Under the pieces are notes generated by a model, which worked only from the letters and a program-made list of their open reading frames with translations, searched no databases and had not been told where the DNA came from. Positions 21,546 to 34,959 of a stretch of DNA of 64,000 nucleotides are shown one piece after another. Positions within the stretch are counted from its first letter, which is position 1; every line of letters begins with the position of its first letter. A program made the translations under genes and the position numbers. Source of the DNA: Cavia porcellus (taxonomy: Eukaryota > Chordata > Mammalia > Rodentia > Caviidae); the NCBI RefSeq assembly GCF_034190915.1, contig NW_026947509.1:35658767-35722766 (forward strand), in the 5' to 3' direction.

Positions 21546-23334
21546 GGCCAGCTGGACATTCTCCTCTCCCCAGAGTCCCAATCTCCTCTCCTTCATGTCG
21601 ATTCTTACAGATGCCAGACAACCCAGAATATTCTCATGGTTTGCTCTCCTGTTTTACCCATACCTCCCCCCTTCCTACTTGTGCAGAGAAACCCCATTTT
21701 TTCTTTCTCACTTTTCACTCTAATGATCCATATTTATTGTTATCCCTCTTTTTCTTTGAAATTATTTTAATTTTGGTTCATTCCACTTGTCTTCTATTCT
21801 ATCATTAAATCGATCTGGTTGCTTATATTTGCTTTTTTCTCTTTATCCTCATTCCACTATCCTGCTCATAACCCCTTATTTTTCCTGTTGCTTTTATTTG
21901 GTACCCATTTGTAATATCCTTTTTTATGGTTTCAGTACATTTTCATGTCTAATTTATATCAAAACAGTAAATAGATTAGAATATTTAATCTAGATTACTG
22001 GTTACATTTTTATGACTTCCTAAGGTACTCCTCTTATGGCACTAGATCCTCTTGAACTCATCAAGGGATTTTAGTGGTGCAGGATGCTTTGACCATAGGA
22101 TAATTTAAGAATAGTGCTAGAGAATGACAAATGACCACCACAACTGGAATTAGAATTTATATGAAGTTAGGGGTTCAAGGCATGGTTTTTTGGGGGGAGG
22201 GTTCTCAGTTTATCCTCCAAAGGAAGAGGTGGCATTTGGTCTTTTATGTGATTTTTCAGGCAAATCTTTTGGAGTCCCTTGATAAAGCTCTATTTTTTAC
22301 TATTTTTAGCTCTGGAACTCTGTCCTTTCTTTTCTTTCTGTGTATTCCTATAAGCCTGGTCCTAAAAAGTTACAAGTGTCAAAAGTAATTTAGCTGAAGT
22401 TAGAGCTTTCATCCTGTATATCTAATGGAGAGAGGGATATAGGAAAAAGTGCTCCTGAAAGCCTAGGACACTTTGGCGATATTCTGGCGGTGGTCAGGGT
22501 GGTGGGCTGTACTTAGATAGGGACATGGTTTCTAGAAACAGTAGGGACAGGGGATTTTGCTAGCCTTTCACTGTGGCTAGAGAGCTCTCCAGAGTCATGC
22601 ATATAGTGACTAATACTCATTTTTGGGGTATATGTCTATTTTAGCAATTTGGCCTCAGGGCTCCAGATGGAAATTCTAGATGTTGATAGCAACACAGGAA
22701 TCCTTTTCTTTTGCTCTAGAGTAAAAAAGAACCCAGAGATAAATAGGATGGCATTGCCTCTCTCCATCCAGTCATCACTTCAGTCTTGTTGGCTGGCTAC
22801 CCACTCCCATGGCTACTTCCTGATCAAGGGTACCACGTGGGGCTGCCCGAGTTTAGCTCTTTGTGGGACGTTCAGGGTGGCAGGGAAGGGCTTGGGGAGG
22901 TGGTGCCAGGGACACTCCAGGGCGTGTCAGGAGAAAGGATTCTCATGTGGACTGAAAGATGCATAGTGTAGGTTTCCTCTCATTAAAAAAGGCCTCCCAG
23001 AGATGCAGGACCAAATTGGCAATTCACCTCTTACAGCTTGGAGAGCACAGGCCCCACTTATCTCTCCTCTACACATTCTGGCTTCCAGTTATATTTTTCC
23101 TGCCTCTAATGTCCATTTAAATTTGCATTTTACCATTTAGTGGTATATATTTCCTCTAAGCCTCTCAGATCTTATAAAATAAGTTAGAGTATGAAGAAAT
23201 AAGAGTGGGGAGGAGACTTAATTTTCAAAAACATTTTTTACTGTATACTTTGATAACAATTTCATTGATTATAATTTTAGGCCCATTTTTATAGTGATAG
23301 ATATTGGCATCTTAGCTCTGACTCATTCCCTGAA

Positions 23335-23435
23335 AAAAAGTTTTTCTTTTTGATTTTTTTTTGTTTCTGGGAATCAGACCCAAGGCCCGGTACATGCCAG
23401 GCACCTGGAAGGTTGTAACACATCTGTCTGAAGCC
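23335..23435 (-). mobile_element. ID-type SINE, diverged, antisense
   Basis: A T-rich stretch is followed by CTGGGAATCAGACCCAAGGC and GTACATGCCAGGCACCTGG, a degraded complement of an ID element. No clear target duplication. Confidence 0.6.
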
Positions 23436-25829
23436 CTTGGTCTTGTGTGCATGTTGCTTTGAGAGTACTTTCTAAGCTTGCTTATTTCTCGTGTACCAGG
23501 CCCATCTCATAGAAGCCCGTGGACCTCAGTAGCTCTAACTGGTGGAGGTGCGCTGAGAGTACATCTTGTCATCCGAACCTGGCTTTCTGGGGTCGTTGGT
23601 CCTTGCTTTACTTTAAGCAGGACAGCAAAGCTGCACAGCTCCCACTGCTTCTTGGTGTGTTCTTACATTTCCTTCCAGCATAAAGTCCTAATGTCTCTGC
23701 TCCCAGCTTTGTCACTGTCACCTTGTCCAGCTACCTCACCATAGCAAGTCTCACTTCTGGGTCCGGATTCTGGCTTTATGATACCTAAGAAGTTCTGCTG
23801 TGGACCACAGCTCACTGTTAGATGCCCATGCCAGCCTGGATTGTGGTTGTATTTTTCCGACCCTCCAATCCTGCATTAGATGGCCTGTCATCCTGAGTAG
23901 AAGCTTGTCACCCTTCAAATGCTTTGTGTGTTTCTCTGTCTGTATAACAGGCATCATTTTTCTTGATTCCGATTTCCTTTCCTTTCTTCTGACTCTTTTA
24001 CAGAATTGTTGCTTTACCAAATGTTTGCTTGGTTTTTCTCCCTGATAGCTGCATTTATAACAAGCATCAAACAACTTAACATCTGCATAGTATTCATCAC
24101 TATCCTCATGTGTTTTTGTTTGTTGGCTTTTATGCTTTAGGCTGTAAACTTTTAGAGAGAAGGGATCATGCCATAACACCTAACTTGCGTGATGCCTACG
24201 TGGTGATCACCTGACTGATTCAGTTTGATTCACACCTAAGTTATTCTTCTCAGCAAATGCTATGCAAAGAAAATTTCCCACTGGAAAATGTCAATCTTCA
24301 GAATTCTTTGAAGATTTTCATAACCCGCCTCTGTGACATTTAAGTGCCCTCTTTTTATTACATTAAAAGTATTTTAGAGGATCAAATGAAAGAAAAGTTT
24401 TCACCATTCTTCTGGGAATGTTGCATTTTGTTCTTTAAGATACCTTTCTCTGGGAGCTGGGAGTGAAATAGTTTGGAAAGGTTACCACCTATAGGATCAT
24501 TAACATCATCTTTTTGAAGAAAGTTTAAGATTTAAAAATAAAAATGCAAATATTTTACCTTTTATGGTCATCTTAATACCACAATTGGGCAAGATCTGTC
24601 AAGCTCCCTATTATAGAGGGGGAAAAAATCTCCAAACTTGGACACAGTAAAATAAAAAGTAATAATTACAAAAGAACAAAAGTAGAGGAGCAAAGCTCCC
24701 TTGAACAGCATAATTTATTTTAGATCAATTTCGTATAGTTCACGTTTAGTTAGAAGATTTCTGTGAAATTTAAGTTGTACTTACATTGAAACCACATTTC
24801 AATATTGACAAGACTATTTTCATTTTCTTTTTATTACTGAGCATTAGGATTATTGAATATCAGGGCTAATGAGTGCTAGGATAGTTTTAGAAGTTCATTG
24901 GCATTAAAATTCATGTCTAGCTACTGTCTTCCTAAGTGTTATCATGGGAGAGAATCATTTATTGTTGGTACTTACTGCTTGTGTTAGTAAACCCAAACTT
25001 TGGAGGACATTTCATATGGCTGTCCTAGGCCTGGAGGCCATCCCTGCTCTCGTGGAACTAGGGAAGTGACTCTAACATGAACGCTATGCTTTAATTACTC
25101 TGTGGTCTACACAGACTTGGTATCTCTGCTGAGGTATCAAGTTCTTTAGGCGATTCTTTGGTACACTTACAATTGTGCAAACCCTGGTAACTTATCAAGA
25201 AGTAGAGGGAAACCATAACTTCAATTCCAGAGCACATGCAAAGACAGTGCTTCAAGGGACAAGGATGCGTCTGCAATTTGTGAGCACCAGTATCAGAGTT
25301 TAAAAAAACCAGGTGACTGCAGGTAATTCTGAAATGCAGGCAGATGCGTTAGTGGAAAGGCTTCCTGGGCTCATGAAGCAAACTCGAGGACCATCTTTGT
25401 AAGCATATATGCTCTCTTTCTCTGCCTCATTCTGTTTTCCTTTTCTTCTGCCTTTTATTCAAATAAACACAGGTAAACGTACTTTATTTACAGATGAATT
25501 TGGAAAAATTAAATTGTAGACTTTTTTTATAAATCAAAACTTTTCTTCTTAATTCTGGTAAGAAATACTACATCATATGCCAGTCTTAGTAAATTTGAAT
25601 TCAAATCTTATGCACAGAATTTCATTAAATTGTTTTGAAAACTTTTCCCTGCTTATTTTATCTGAGAGAAACTTTTTCAAGGTTTTTTTCACCAGTTTAC
25701 CATCAAAAGGTTTCCTTAGCTTCTGTCAGTGCAAATTTCCACTAAGAAAGCAGTTTTGAAAATTGTCTCTTTTACAGCCCAATTTCTTCCCCATGAAAGC
25801 ACCTCTGCTCTTTCTTCTTCCTATGCGGA

Positions 25830-25905
25830 TAGGGTGGGAGAGGGCAGCAGGATGGAGAGCAGGAGGGAGAGGCGAGAAGAGAGGAGAAAGGGAGGAGTGA
25901 CAGAG
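25830..25905 (+). repeat. Purine-rich (GA) low-complexity tract
   Basis: About 75 bp are nearly all G and A, with words such as GGAGGGAGAGGCGAGAAGAG. It could adopt triplex-type structure, but it is also ordinary for mammalian introns. Confidence 0.8.
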
Positions 25906-26379
25906 GTGGTGCCAGGGTGAGGGGTGCTAATATATAGTCCCCCCAAAATGTGTACACTTCAGGAAAAAAAGCTGTGTAAATATTTGAACACTGAATTTAT
26001 GGAGACATCATGAAATTAATCTAAGTTACCTTTGGCCTCTGCAAGCGGTGCTCAAAGTGGTGGCTGTCAGCTTCTAGACAGTTATTAGTACTGCGAACTG
26101 CTTATTGGGTAGCCTTAATCATTGAGATTACTGCACATGCACTTTCAATTTCTTCTCTAAGGGCTGGCAGTGTAGTGGGTTTTCTGTGATACATGACATC
26201 CTCTGGGGTCCTCCGTATGAGGGTAATACCATCCCTTGCAAAAATGTTATACTGTTTTTGTCTTCCTAAAGTGTGTATACATTTCTTGGGATTCTGTATG
26301 TAAAACTCAGAGGCAGTGGTTTTCTTGGAGAGGAAGAAGGTTATTTTCAGATTTACTTTCTTTTGAAAAATAAAAGGCT

Positions 26380-29300
26380 CTATTGTTTGCTTCTTATTAT
26401 GAAAGTAATATATGGAAGACAGATAAGGAAGACTTCCTTATAATCACCTACACCTGTACCGACAGCCAGGCTCCTCTGTGAGATTTCCTTGCAGAGAGAG
26501 CTCTTCTCTGTATGATGGTGTACACTCATGCATGTGAGCACACACATACACACACACACGCACGCAGGCACTTTTAATTTTGCAAGGAGAACCCATTTGC
26601 ATACTGTCTGGCTATTTGCTTTCCTGAGTTAGGATACCACTGACACTCTTTTTGGTTAATTATAAATTTATAGCATCATCTTAATGGTTGTATAATGTTT
26701 AGTCTAATCAATATAATTCATTTAATCAATATGGCATTGTTAAACAAGTAGCCCCTTTTCTTCCTTCCTACATTCTTGCTTTCTTCTTTTCTCCCTTCTA
26801 CCCACCCACCTTATCAGGCAGAATTTCGGAAGTCATTATAAGCATATCTTTGTCCTTGATGATGACTTATTTGGGTTAAACTTTCAGATACAGAACATGC
26901 TGAGTCAAAGACTTGTACATTTCTGCAATGAATGGCTGGCAAAATGCTCCAAGAGCCAGTTTACCACTGGAAGCCAGCACCATTTCTCTTCCATCAGCGT
27001 TTGGCTAGAGGCTAGTAACTAGGTTCCACTGGAGGTGGACATGCTCCTCTTAGCAATCTGAGACCCCTCACTGATTGGGGGGTTCCTCCAGTGGGGAGGG
27101 CATAGCAATTGCTGGAAAGAGATCAGAACAAAACTGTTTAAATAGAATGTGTTTACAGAGGCTTCCTTGTGATGTCACATTTTCACATGGGAGCAGTGAC
27201 ATAGACTTTGCATGTCAGAGTTGGCTTTTAGGCAGAGAAGGGAGAAACAGGTGGGTGCTAATCTCAGCGACTCTGCCGCCCCCTCAGTGCCAGCTAGCAT
27301 TGCAGTTCTGGAGGGCTTCGGGCTCTGATTCCACCTCCATCTCCTCTCTGCCTTCCTTGGCTTTCCCACCTCAGTATCCCAGTGGCAGGTACTGAAATTC
27401 CCTTTACCATGGAATTTTTATGGAGTCAGAAAGATCCCATGACAATGGCACAAAAGATGTTCCAGAAAAGACAAATATTTGGAAAACCTATCAGGGAGGC
27501 TTTAGAAAGGAACATTTAAATTTTTTTATAAAGTCATGTAATCGTAATTGTTTTTCAGAAGGTCTTGGGTATGATGGTCAGAGCAGCAAGTGAATGGGCC
27601 TACGAAGAGCATGTCAGGAGGAGAGAATCGTCTAGTTTCTGGTGAGGAGTATAAATAATTAGGACAGCATTTAAAAAAAAAACTCTCTTCCTTTCTCATC
27701 TCTAATGCTCTCCCTGACATTTGGGTTTTGAATGCCACGATATTTTTGGTTTTCACATGCATCCTTAACAAGCAGCACTCTCAGAGCTGTCCTGTTTTAA
27801 TGCTGTAATTGCGAGTTTGGCCTACTAAGGTTATATTTGCTTGGTCGACAAATGGAAAATCTTTGTAAATCAATTCAGACAAATATAGCTTAAGCTGATA
27901 CTGCCTGCTGATAATGGGCAGTGTCTTCCAGAACACTATGCTGTGAAAACGCTGTGTCCACAGGGTCTGTTTGGCCATCCACATATCTCTGCCGATCACA
28001 TATAGACCTCCACTGATTCATTTCTATGTGCAGAGCACTCTTCAGTACTGCGGGTACAAAGATATATAAGATGCCGACTTCTGAGCGTTTTGAGCTTCAG
28101 GCAATCAGGATATACTCATTATAAATGTCATCTAGAGAAATCTTACTGTCTTAATGCCTAATCCTGTCTGAAAAGTCACATTCAAATAAACACAGTCTCG
28201 GAGCCAAAAAAAAAAAAATTAAATGAATAAAAATCCTTTAAGTCTCTGCTTGTCTTTGCGAGGAAACGTGAGTAAAAGCAGGAAGAATGCATTTGTGTTG
28301 TGCAATCAACATCCTATTAATTTTATCTCCCCCTTTCTGCTTCCTTAATATTCTCCATGTGTCTGGCACCTGCTTTCTTAAATTCTTTGTCCCCAAAGTA
28401 CCATCTTACTCCCAGCCCCAGGGACTTTCCCTCCCTTTCTCTTTTTTCCTGTCTTTTTATCTCTTCATCTCCTGCCTCAGTGGGGCCTCTCTGTGATCTG
28501 CTTATTTTGAGTTGTTCTCTCTGACTTGTTCGTTCCCTGGGCTCTTTGCTACAGGGAACTCGACCAGGAACTGTTTCAGCAAGCAAGAATCCTTTCCCCT
28601 GGCAATCATAGTAAGGAGATGTTTGTAAATATTCACAAAATAGCCATGGTGACCTGGGTTAGACGTTAAGGACTCTGAGATGATGCTGAAGAAGTCAGTG
28701 ACTCGATGAATCGTATAGTCAGTGTAAGGGCTATGACAATTCAGAAGGGAAGAGTAGTCCATTACCAGGCTTAAAATTTACACTTGAGGAGTAGTTTAAG
28801 TTTGGCCATTAACCAAAAAATAGGTGTAAGTAGGAAAGGCAGTCAGGAAGTGGTAGGAGCAAGAATGCACGGGATAGTTAAAAATCAGAGGACAATTTGG
28901 GGCCGTGCATCTCAACGAGAAGGCTAGGAGGGAGGTAGGATGCTGAGGCTGCTGGGCCGTAAGAGGGTTGTGTTGTGTTAAAGGGGCTTGTGTTTAGCTT
29001 GAAGGTGGTGGTGGTCCAGGGTTTAAGCATGGTTGGGAGCAGGTGGTAACAATGGCAGTAATGTAACACGGTGAGTGCTGTGGAGTAGCTTCTGATGGTG
29101 AATAAAAATGGTCAGGTGCAGAGCAGCAGAAGGCAGGACAATTGTTACCAGACACTGAGGACGTAAACTGTCTAGACATGTGTGTGAGGGCAGGAGGCAA
29201 GGGAAGGCAGTGCAGAACCAAGAGAGGTAGGAACGGGGTTCTGTGTGCGTGTGTCTCGTTGAAGGTTCTTCACTGAGCTAGGAAGAAAGGCTCTTGAAAA

Positions 29301-30470
29301 GAGCATTGTGTTCAGTTTGGATGTGTTCTTGAGATTCGGCAGGCACTCAGGGAATGCAGCACCCAGTCCCGGGGGTGGCAGCGTTGGAAATGAGATGCCG
29401 GAGCCTTCTGCTTGGGTGCTGGAACCAGAGGCAGTGGGGAGGAGGTGCAGGGAGAGAGGAGAAAGGGACTGGGGTGCATGCTGACCAGGGTGTAGCTCGT
29501 GAAAGGAGATAAGGGCCAGCCAAAAGTGAAGAAGAAAGAGGCAAAGCAGGGAGACAAACAAAGACAAGAGTGTGGAGGATTGGGAGGTGCAGGGACAGGT
29601 TGCAGAGGCCACAGTGTGACCCCTACACTGCCCTCACCTCACTGGTTGGCAGTTGCATCTTTCTGGTTGGCCAGGCCCAGGCCTGGATGGCGTCTTTGAT
29701 TTTCCCTTCCTATTTTCATTTATCAGGGAATCCTTGGGTTCCAACATATCCTGAATCTGCCCACCCCTCTGGCATGGCAGCCCTCCGCCTCTGTTCCCTG
29801 AGCTGGTTCCCACCCTTTGGCCTCGCCTCCCTGCTTCCACAACTGTCCCAGGCAGGTGGCCTGGGGCTGAGAGAGGGCGTGGCATGTAGGCCAGCAGCAG
29901 TGCCATGTTCCTCAGAGCAGAAGCCAAGCCTTGGAGGCCATAGGCCTGGTGTGTCTGCCTCTTATTCTCCTCATCCTGTGTCCTCTACCCTCCTCTTGCT
30001 TCCAGTCCTTCTAGAGGTTTCCAGGCATCCTCCCAGCTATAGGCCTCTCCATGGCTGTGTCCCCATTTCCCGCTTCTTGATTTTGCTCCCTTGTCACCAT
30101 CTCTGGTAGTTCCCTTCTCACTGTGCCCCTACTGTTCAATGCCCTATACCGCTCACTGTTCCCCGTAGAGGTGATCACTTCCCAGAGATCCATGGTTTCT
30201 GTGTCTGTGACCTGTTTCTCCTGCCTGAGTGTGACAATGTGAAGGTCAGGAACTTTGTGGGTGTTATTTTTCTGTTAATACAGTGCCTGATTTAGAGAAG
30301 GCATTAAAGAAATATGATTATGAAGAGCTATTAAATAAATATTAGATTATTGGGAAGTCACATGTAGAGTGTATCTATACACAGACCCACATATATTTAG
30401 AGTCGTGGAAATTTATATATATATAGTTTAAAAGATTGCATAGGTAGATAGCTATAAAAGAATATTGATA
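26380..30470 (+). other. DNER: Intron 4 of DNER, third part
   Basis: 26380-26900 has an old LINE-like look and includes a CA microsatellite at 26537-26567. 26900-28780 appears unique. 28790-29340 is purine/GT-rich and may be an old repeat. 29340-30200 is GC-richer and contains long open frames on both strands, one of 179 codons at 29570-30109, with no family that I recognise and no splice context. Confidence 0.65.
26537..26567. repeat. CA-rich microsatellite
   Basis: GAGCACACACATACACACAC and the following CACACG CACG words form a short interrupted CA repeat. Confidence 0.85.
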
Positions 30471-30660
30471 GCTGGGCCTAGTGGTGCAGGCCTATAATTC
30501 TAGTAGAGTAGGTTGGTAAGCTGAAACACAAGGATTGCAATTTGAAGCCCAGCCTGGAGAACTTAGTGACTTAGTGAGACCCTCTCTCAAAATGAAAAAA
30601 ATTTAAAATAAATTTTTAAAAAAGGTAAGGGATGAAGCTCACTGCTAAGGCCTTGGAAAA
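30471..30660 (+). mobile_element. B1-ID composite SINE
   Basis: GCTGGGCCTAGTGGTGCAGG, CCTATAATTCTAG and GAGACCCTCTCTCAAAATGA mark the B1 part. AGGGATGAAGCTCACTGCTA and GGCCTTGGAAAAACAAG mark a degraded ID part. Confidence 0.8.
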
Positions 30661-30888
30661 ACAAGTGAAAACAAAAAACAACTTAGAGTATGGGTAAGTG
30701 AGTGTGTAGGGATGATTTGGTTTGGTTTGGAAAGAAGCAGAGTTTTTAGAATTGGAAATAATAATGCTGATATTTTTTGTGAAGAGTACAATAAATATAG
30801 CTGAAATCCACAAATACCAAGTAATCAGCTAATTAACAAAGTAATTTTATGTTAATGGGATAGTTGTAGTTTTGAAAGCATTTTCTTT

Positions 30889-31003
30889 TTCTTTTCTTTT
30901 TTTTTTTTTTGTCTTTTTCCTTTTTATCGGTACCAGGGATCGAACTCACGACTGCTTGCTTGCAAGGCAGGTGCTTATGCTGCTGAGCTAAATCCCCAGC
31001 CCC
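30889..31003 (-). mobile_element. ID-type SINE with GATAAAAAGGAAAAAGAC tail
   Basis: The minus strand begins GGGGCTGGGGATTTAGCTCA and ends GATAAAAAGGAAAAAGAC plus an A-rich tail. The 15-bp target duplication GAAAGCATTTTCTTT is perfect, at 30874-30888 and 31004-31018. This is the cleanest copy in the window and a good reference for the subfamily. Confidence 0.95.
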
Positions 31004-31074
31004 GAAAGCATTTTCTTTAGAATATTAATATATGATTGACTTCTACAAATAAGTCTGATTCTAAAGCATGCATT

Positions 31075-31112
31075 TCACACCAGGAGCTCAATGTCACACC
31101 AGGAGCTCAATG
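31075..31112. repeat. Perfect tandem duplication of 19 bp
   Basis: TCACACCAGGAGCTCAATG occurs twice head to tail, with no differences. Confidence 0.95.
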
Positions 31113-32487
31113 TCTCTTCCTGTGGTGACAAATGCCCCTTATTTACTGGGGTGGGGCTGACAAGTAGCATTAGAAACAGAAGGCAGAAAAGAGGGAGATT
31201 CATGGATGTCTGACATTTTCTTCTTTGTTTAGAATATGAGCTGAAGTTCATTTTTACTTTGTTTTGCTTTTGGGCCTCTACTTTACACTCTGTGATTCAT
31301 ATTAGATATTCCACGGGTGAAGGCAGTCTGTTAAACAAAGCCAGGTTGGGAGTTTGGACTATAAAGGTTGTAAGGGAGCTGGATAGAATTTTTAATTTGC
31401 CTTATTGACCATTACAGAAAGAATCATTGATCAGATAGCGGTCCCAAGACTTTTGTAAAGACTGAAATATAAATAGAATCTGTTCTGGCCAGATAAGGGA
31501 AACCTTTTTCAGCCCACTGAACTGACGGTTACATTAAATTAAAGAATTTAATTTTGAGACTGAGCTGGCTGGAAATAGGGACAATCAGGAATGCATTTTC
31601 TCTCACTAAGCCACCCAAGCAGGACGGGTGGTATTGTTCGTGGTCTGCAGTGCGACTGGGTTTGTGATGAGGCTTTGCAACTCAGCAGGTTGGGACTGTG
31701 TTGCTGTGGGATCACTGCCTCTCCTGGAGCTGTGAGCTAGTTTGTCTTCATCTCTCCTGGCTTTCTTTGCTGGCTCCCTTGTTTTTCTCTTCTGCTTTAT
31801 CCCTCCTATCCTTATATTTGCTGCCATCATGTGCATTTGTACTCATGTTTTTCTGTATTTGCATATTTTTCTTTCCATCGCACTTTTTGAGTGTCTGCTA
31901 TGAGCTCGGTACCTGCTCCGTTCTGGAGATTGAGGCTTGAGCAAACCAGAGATCTTCATCTTCAGGGATCTTATGTTTTAATGGGATAATGGGTATTAAA
32001 GAAATAAGGTAAGAAGAAAATTATAACTGATTAGCGCACTGTGGTATGGCTGTAGTTTGAAATAAAAATTTGACCTGACCTGGGGCAAGGGGGATCATTC
32101 CTTCAAGAAAGAAAATTAGGCTGAGATATTAGCCAGGTGATGAGGGAACCCTTCCAGGATAAAAGATGGAACTGCATGCACAAAAGTCCTGTGGTGAGAG
32201 ACAGCATGTAATATCAGAGAACCCACACCAAAGCCATGAGGACAGGGCTCAGGGAGCAAGCAGGGAAGTGGTAGAGGTGTGCTAAAGAGATTTTTAGATC
32301 TGCTAAGCTGGAGAAGTTGTGTAATTTATGAAGTAAACAGGAGCAGGGAAGGAGCTGAAAACCACATTTGCCTAGTTGGTCTAGGGTCCCTGTTGAAATA
32401 CATGCATTGTAACTTTGCAGAAAAGAAATCTTCCTGAAATGAAGAGCTTCCAGAACTGGCCAATAGGCACATGAGGTTTCTTAGTTA

Positions 32488-32830
32488 TTTTCCTGTTGCT
32501 GGTACACACTGTCCGACATCTGCAACTTGAAAGAGGAGAGTTTATTTTCGCTCACAGTTTTAGTCCATGATGGACTGGCTCCAATACAGATGGCAGGGGG
32601 ACATGGTGGAAAAAAAGGTGCTCAGCCCCCTACAGCCAAGAAGTAGAGAGAGAAAAGGGGAGCTGGGGACAAGAATACACCCTTCCAAAACATACCCCCA
32701 GGTACGCACCTCCAACCAGCCCCCACCTTCTAACACCAAGTCAGCAGTAGTGCCCTGCAATGTGGTCACCTTCCACATGTGAGAATTTGGGGGAACATTT
32801 TAGATCTATCTATACTATGACATGGGGAGT
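32488..32830 (+). mobile_element. Interspersed repeat of unresolved class, copy 2 of 4
   Basis: TTTTCCTGTTGCTGGTACAC and TTTTAGTCCATGATGGACTG place it with the copy at 21113-21545. The GA-rich middle and the CATACCCCCAGGTACGCACC block follow. Confidence 0.6.
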
Positions 32831-33399
32831 TGGCAGACCCATACATGCTTTGGGGCTTAAGAAACAGTTTACTAAATGAACTCTGTAGGTGATTCTAGGC
32901 ACCTGTGAGCTAGGTAAGATAGAGGCTGAGTGGTATTTCTGGAGTCTCTTCACATGATCTCAATAGGGAAGGCTGTCCAGCAGCCGCTGTATGCCTGGGG
33001 AGTCAGCTCAGGTGATGAGAATACTAATGTGAACCAGAAATAACCCAGGCTGAATCAGGCTTAACAGCGTGATTTTTTCCTCTTTTTTTCCTTTCTGAAA
33101 TCATGGTGTACCACTGGGACTTCATTGCCACTGGGACTACGTTGGTTAGTTCTATTTTTAGTGCAATAAATTCATGCACTGGAAAATAAAGGTGTTATGC
33201 ATAATTCAAGAAGTTAATGCGTCTCAAATTAGGAATCTCACGAAACTCTTATAAATTCAGGTAGTGCCTTTCATATGACCTTGAAGTTACCAGACAGCCT
33301 TGTTGGTGACCAGTTAAACTTAGGATTTTGAATCGAAGCACAGCAAAGAACTATAATAGAAAAAAGGCAATTGAAAGATCATGCTCATAATACATGCAA

Positions 33400-33900
33400 A
33401 AGCCAGAAAAGTAAACATGTCAATCAGCAGCTTTTTATGTTAACTTATCTGAAGGCCCAATTCCCTGACTCCCTAATGTTTATGAAGTTATCTGCAGCCC
33501 AACTAACTTCATTGTGGAGGGAGAAGTGATTAATTATTTTGGCATTCACAGAAATGCCATTAATCAGGAGGCATTCATTGTATATTAATGACTGGACGTG
33601 GCAGGCAATTGCAGATGAGTGCTACAGTAATTTCAGAATGGATTTGCTCCTATTTGATGAGTTGAAACTATACTAATGGAAGATTAAGTGATATAATCCT
33701 AACTGATTATGAAAAGGCAACCAAATAGACATTGAAAAAGATTAAATAAATGAAGAATTTCAATTGTGCATTCTGTGTGATCCAACAAAATTTCAAAGGC
33801 AGTAAAAATTAATTTCCATGTTCCACCAATGGGTATTCAGGAACTGGCATTAAAAAAAGTGTCTAATTATGATGTGTTTTTCACATGTAATGAGAAAATA
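33400..33900. promoter_or_regulatory. Candidate conserved non-coding element
   Basis: It is free of recognisable repeats and AT-rich, with a run of TAAT-core homeodomain-type words (GATTAATTA at 33528, CATTAATC at 33558, ATTAATGA near 33584) spaced over 60 bp. This composition is common in developmental enhancers of neural genes, but conservation cannot be seen from one genome. Confidence 0.25.
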
Positions 33901-34959
33901 TCTTTGCTAAATGGAGATGAATGTCAAAAATAGGCACACAGCAAGATTTGACAAGCCTATTTGTAAATTTTGCTCTGAAAAAGATTTTTATAATTTAAAT
34001 ATCTTATACTATTATATCCTTTATACTACTGTCTCTTGGTATTACTTGCTTGTCATACTTTTAAAAAAATCTTTTAAATCCTTTGACTGTTTATTCAAGT
34101 ATTTTTTACAACTTTAAATAAGTGTAGAGCCTAAGCTTTTATAAAAGTAGAGTCTAGACATGAGTTATTCAAACTGGCAGATAGTAAAAGCCATTTATTT
34201 GCATTCTGAATGTAAGGTACACTTTGATTTGATGTTTTTAAAAAAAATTCTAGCAGCAATTTTTAAAAGTAGGAATCATTCAAGAAAATTCCATTTTCAA
34301 AAGTGACTTGAGATAGCCAAATTAGGGGATTCTGTAGGTGGCCTCCTGGCTTGCACTGTTGCATTGCTCTTTTCTGGAACATACTTCCAGAGTCTGCCTC
34401 AGATTTAGGCAATTGTGAGTTCCATTTAGGACCTGTATACTCTGGGTATTTACTTCCACTCTCACCCCAGATCCATGTCTTCTGTTGGGGTTTTAGGAAA
34501 TGAGCCATGAGGTTAGAACCTTATGAATGGAATGAGTGTTCGTAAAAACGAGGCCATAGAGAACAACCTCATCTTTTCTGCCACGTGAAGACCCAGTAAA
34601 AAGATAACCATTTGTGAACCAGATGATGAGTTTTCATTAGACACTGAATTTGTTGGTGCCTTGGGCATTCTGGAGAAATAAACTTGCTTTGTTAAAAGTC
34701 AGTGGTTGGTAGTTTGTTTGGCAGCCTAAACACACTAAGTCAGGATTCATTTTGAAGAGATGTTGGTTATTGATGTCACTGTTAGGATTGTGGTGATGAC
34801 TATGGGGGTGATAATGGTAATAGCAATGATTTATAGAGTCCTTATCATGTAATTTCCCTATATTATACATTTTCCTCCACATTAAAATATTTTACCATAA
34901 TAACCATTTTGGGAAATACTATTATTTTTCTCTACTTAAGAAAGAAGGTATACAAAGTG

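Larger units (their letters stand above)
20641..26379 (+). other. DNER: Intron 4 of DNER, second part
   Basis: After the repeat at 21113-21545, the sequence at 21550-23330 and 23440-26379 holds only unique or unrecognisable AT-rich sequence and a purine-rich block at 25830-25905. I find no exon with usable splice sites and family resemblance. Confidence 0.75.

Noticed and set aside
21238..21723. 161-codon frame
   Set aside because: It starts inside an interspersed repeat that has three relatives in the window, and it has no domain that I recognise.
29570..30109. Longest open frame of the window outside the exons (179 codons), with others on the opposite strand at 29172-29612
   Set aside because: No recognisable domain, no splice context, GC-rich composition that lengthens open frames by chance, and overlapping frames on both strands.
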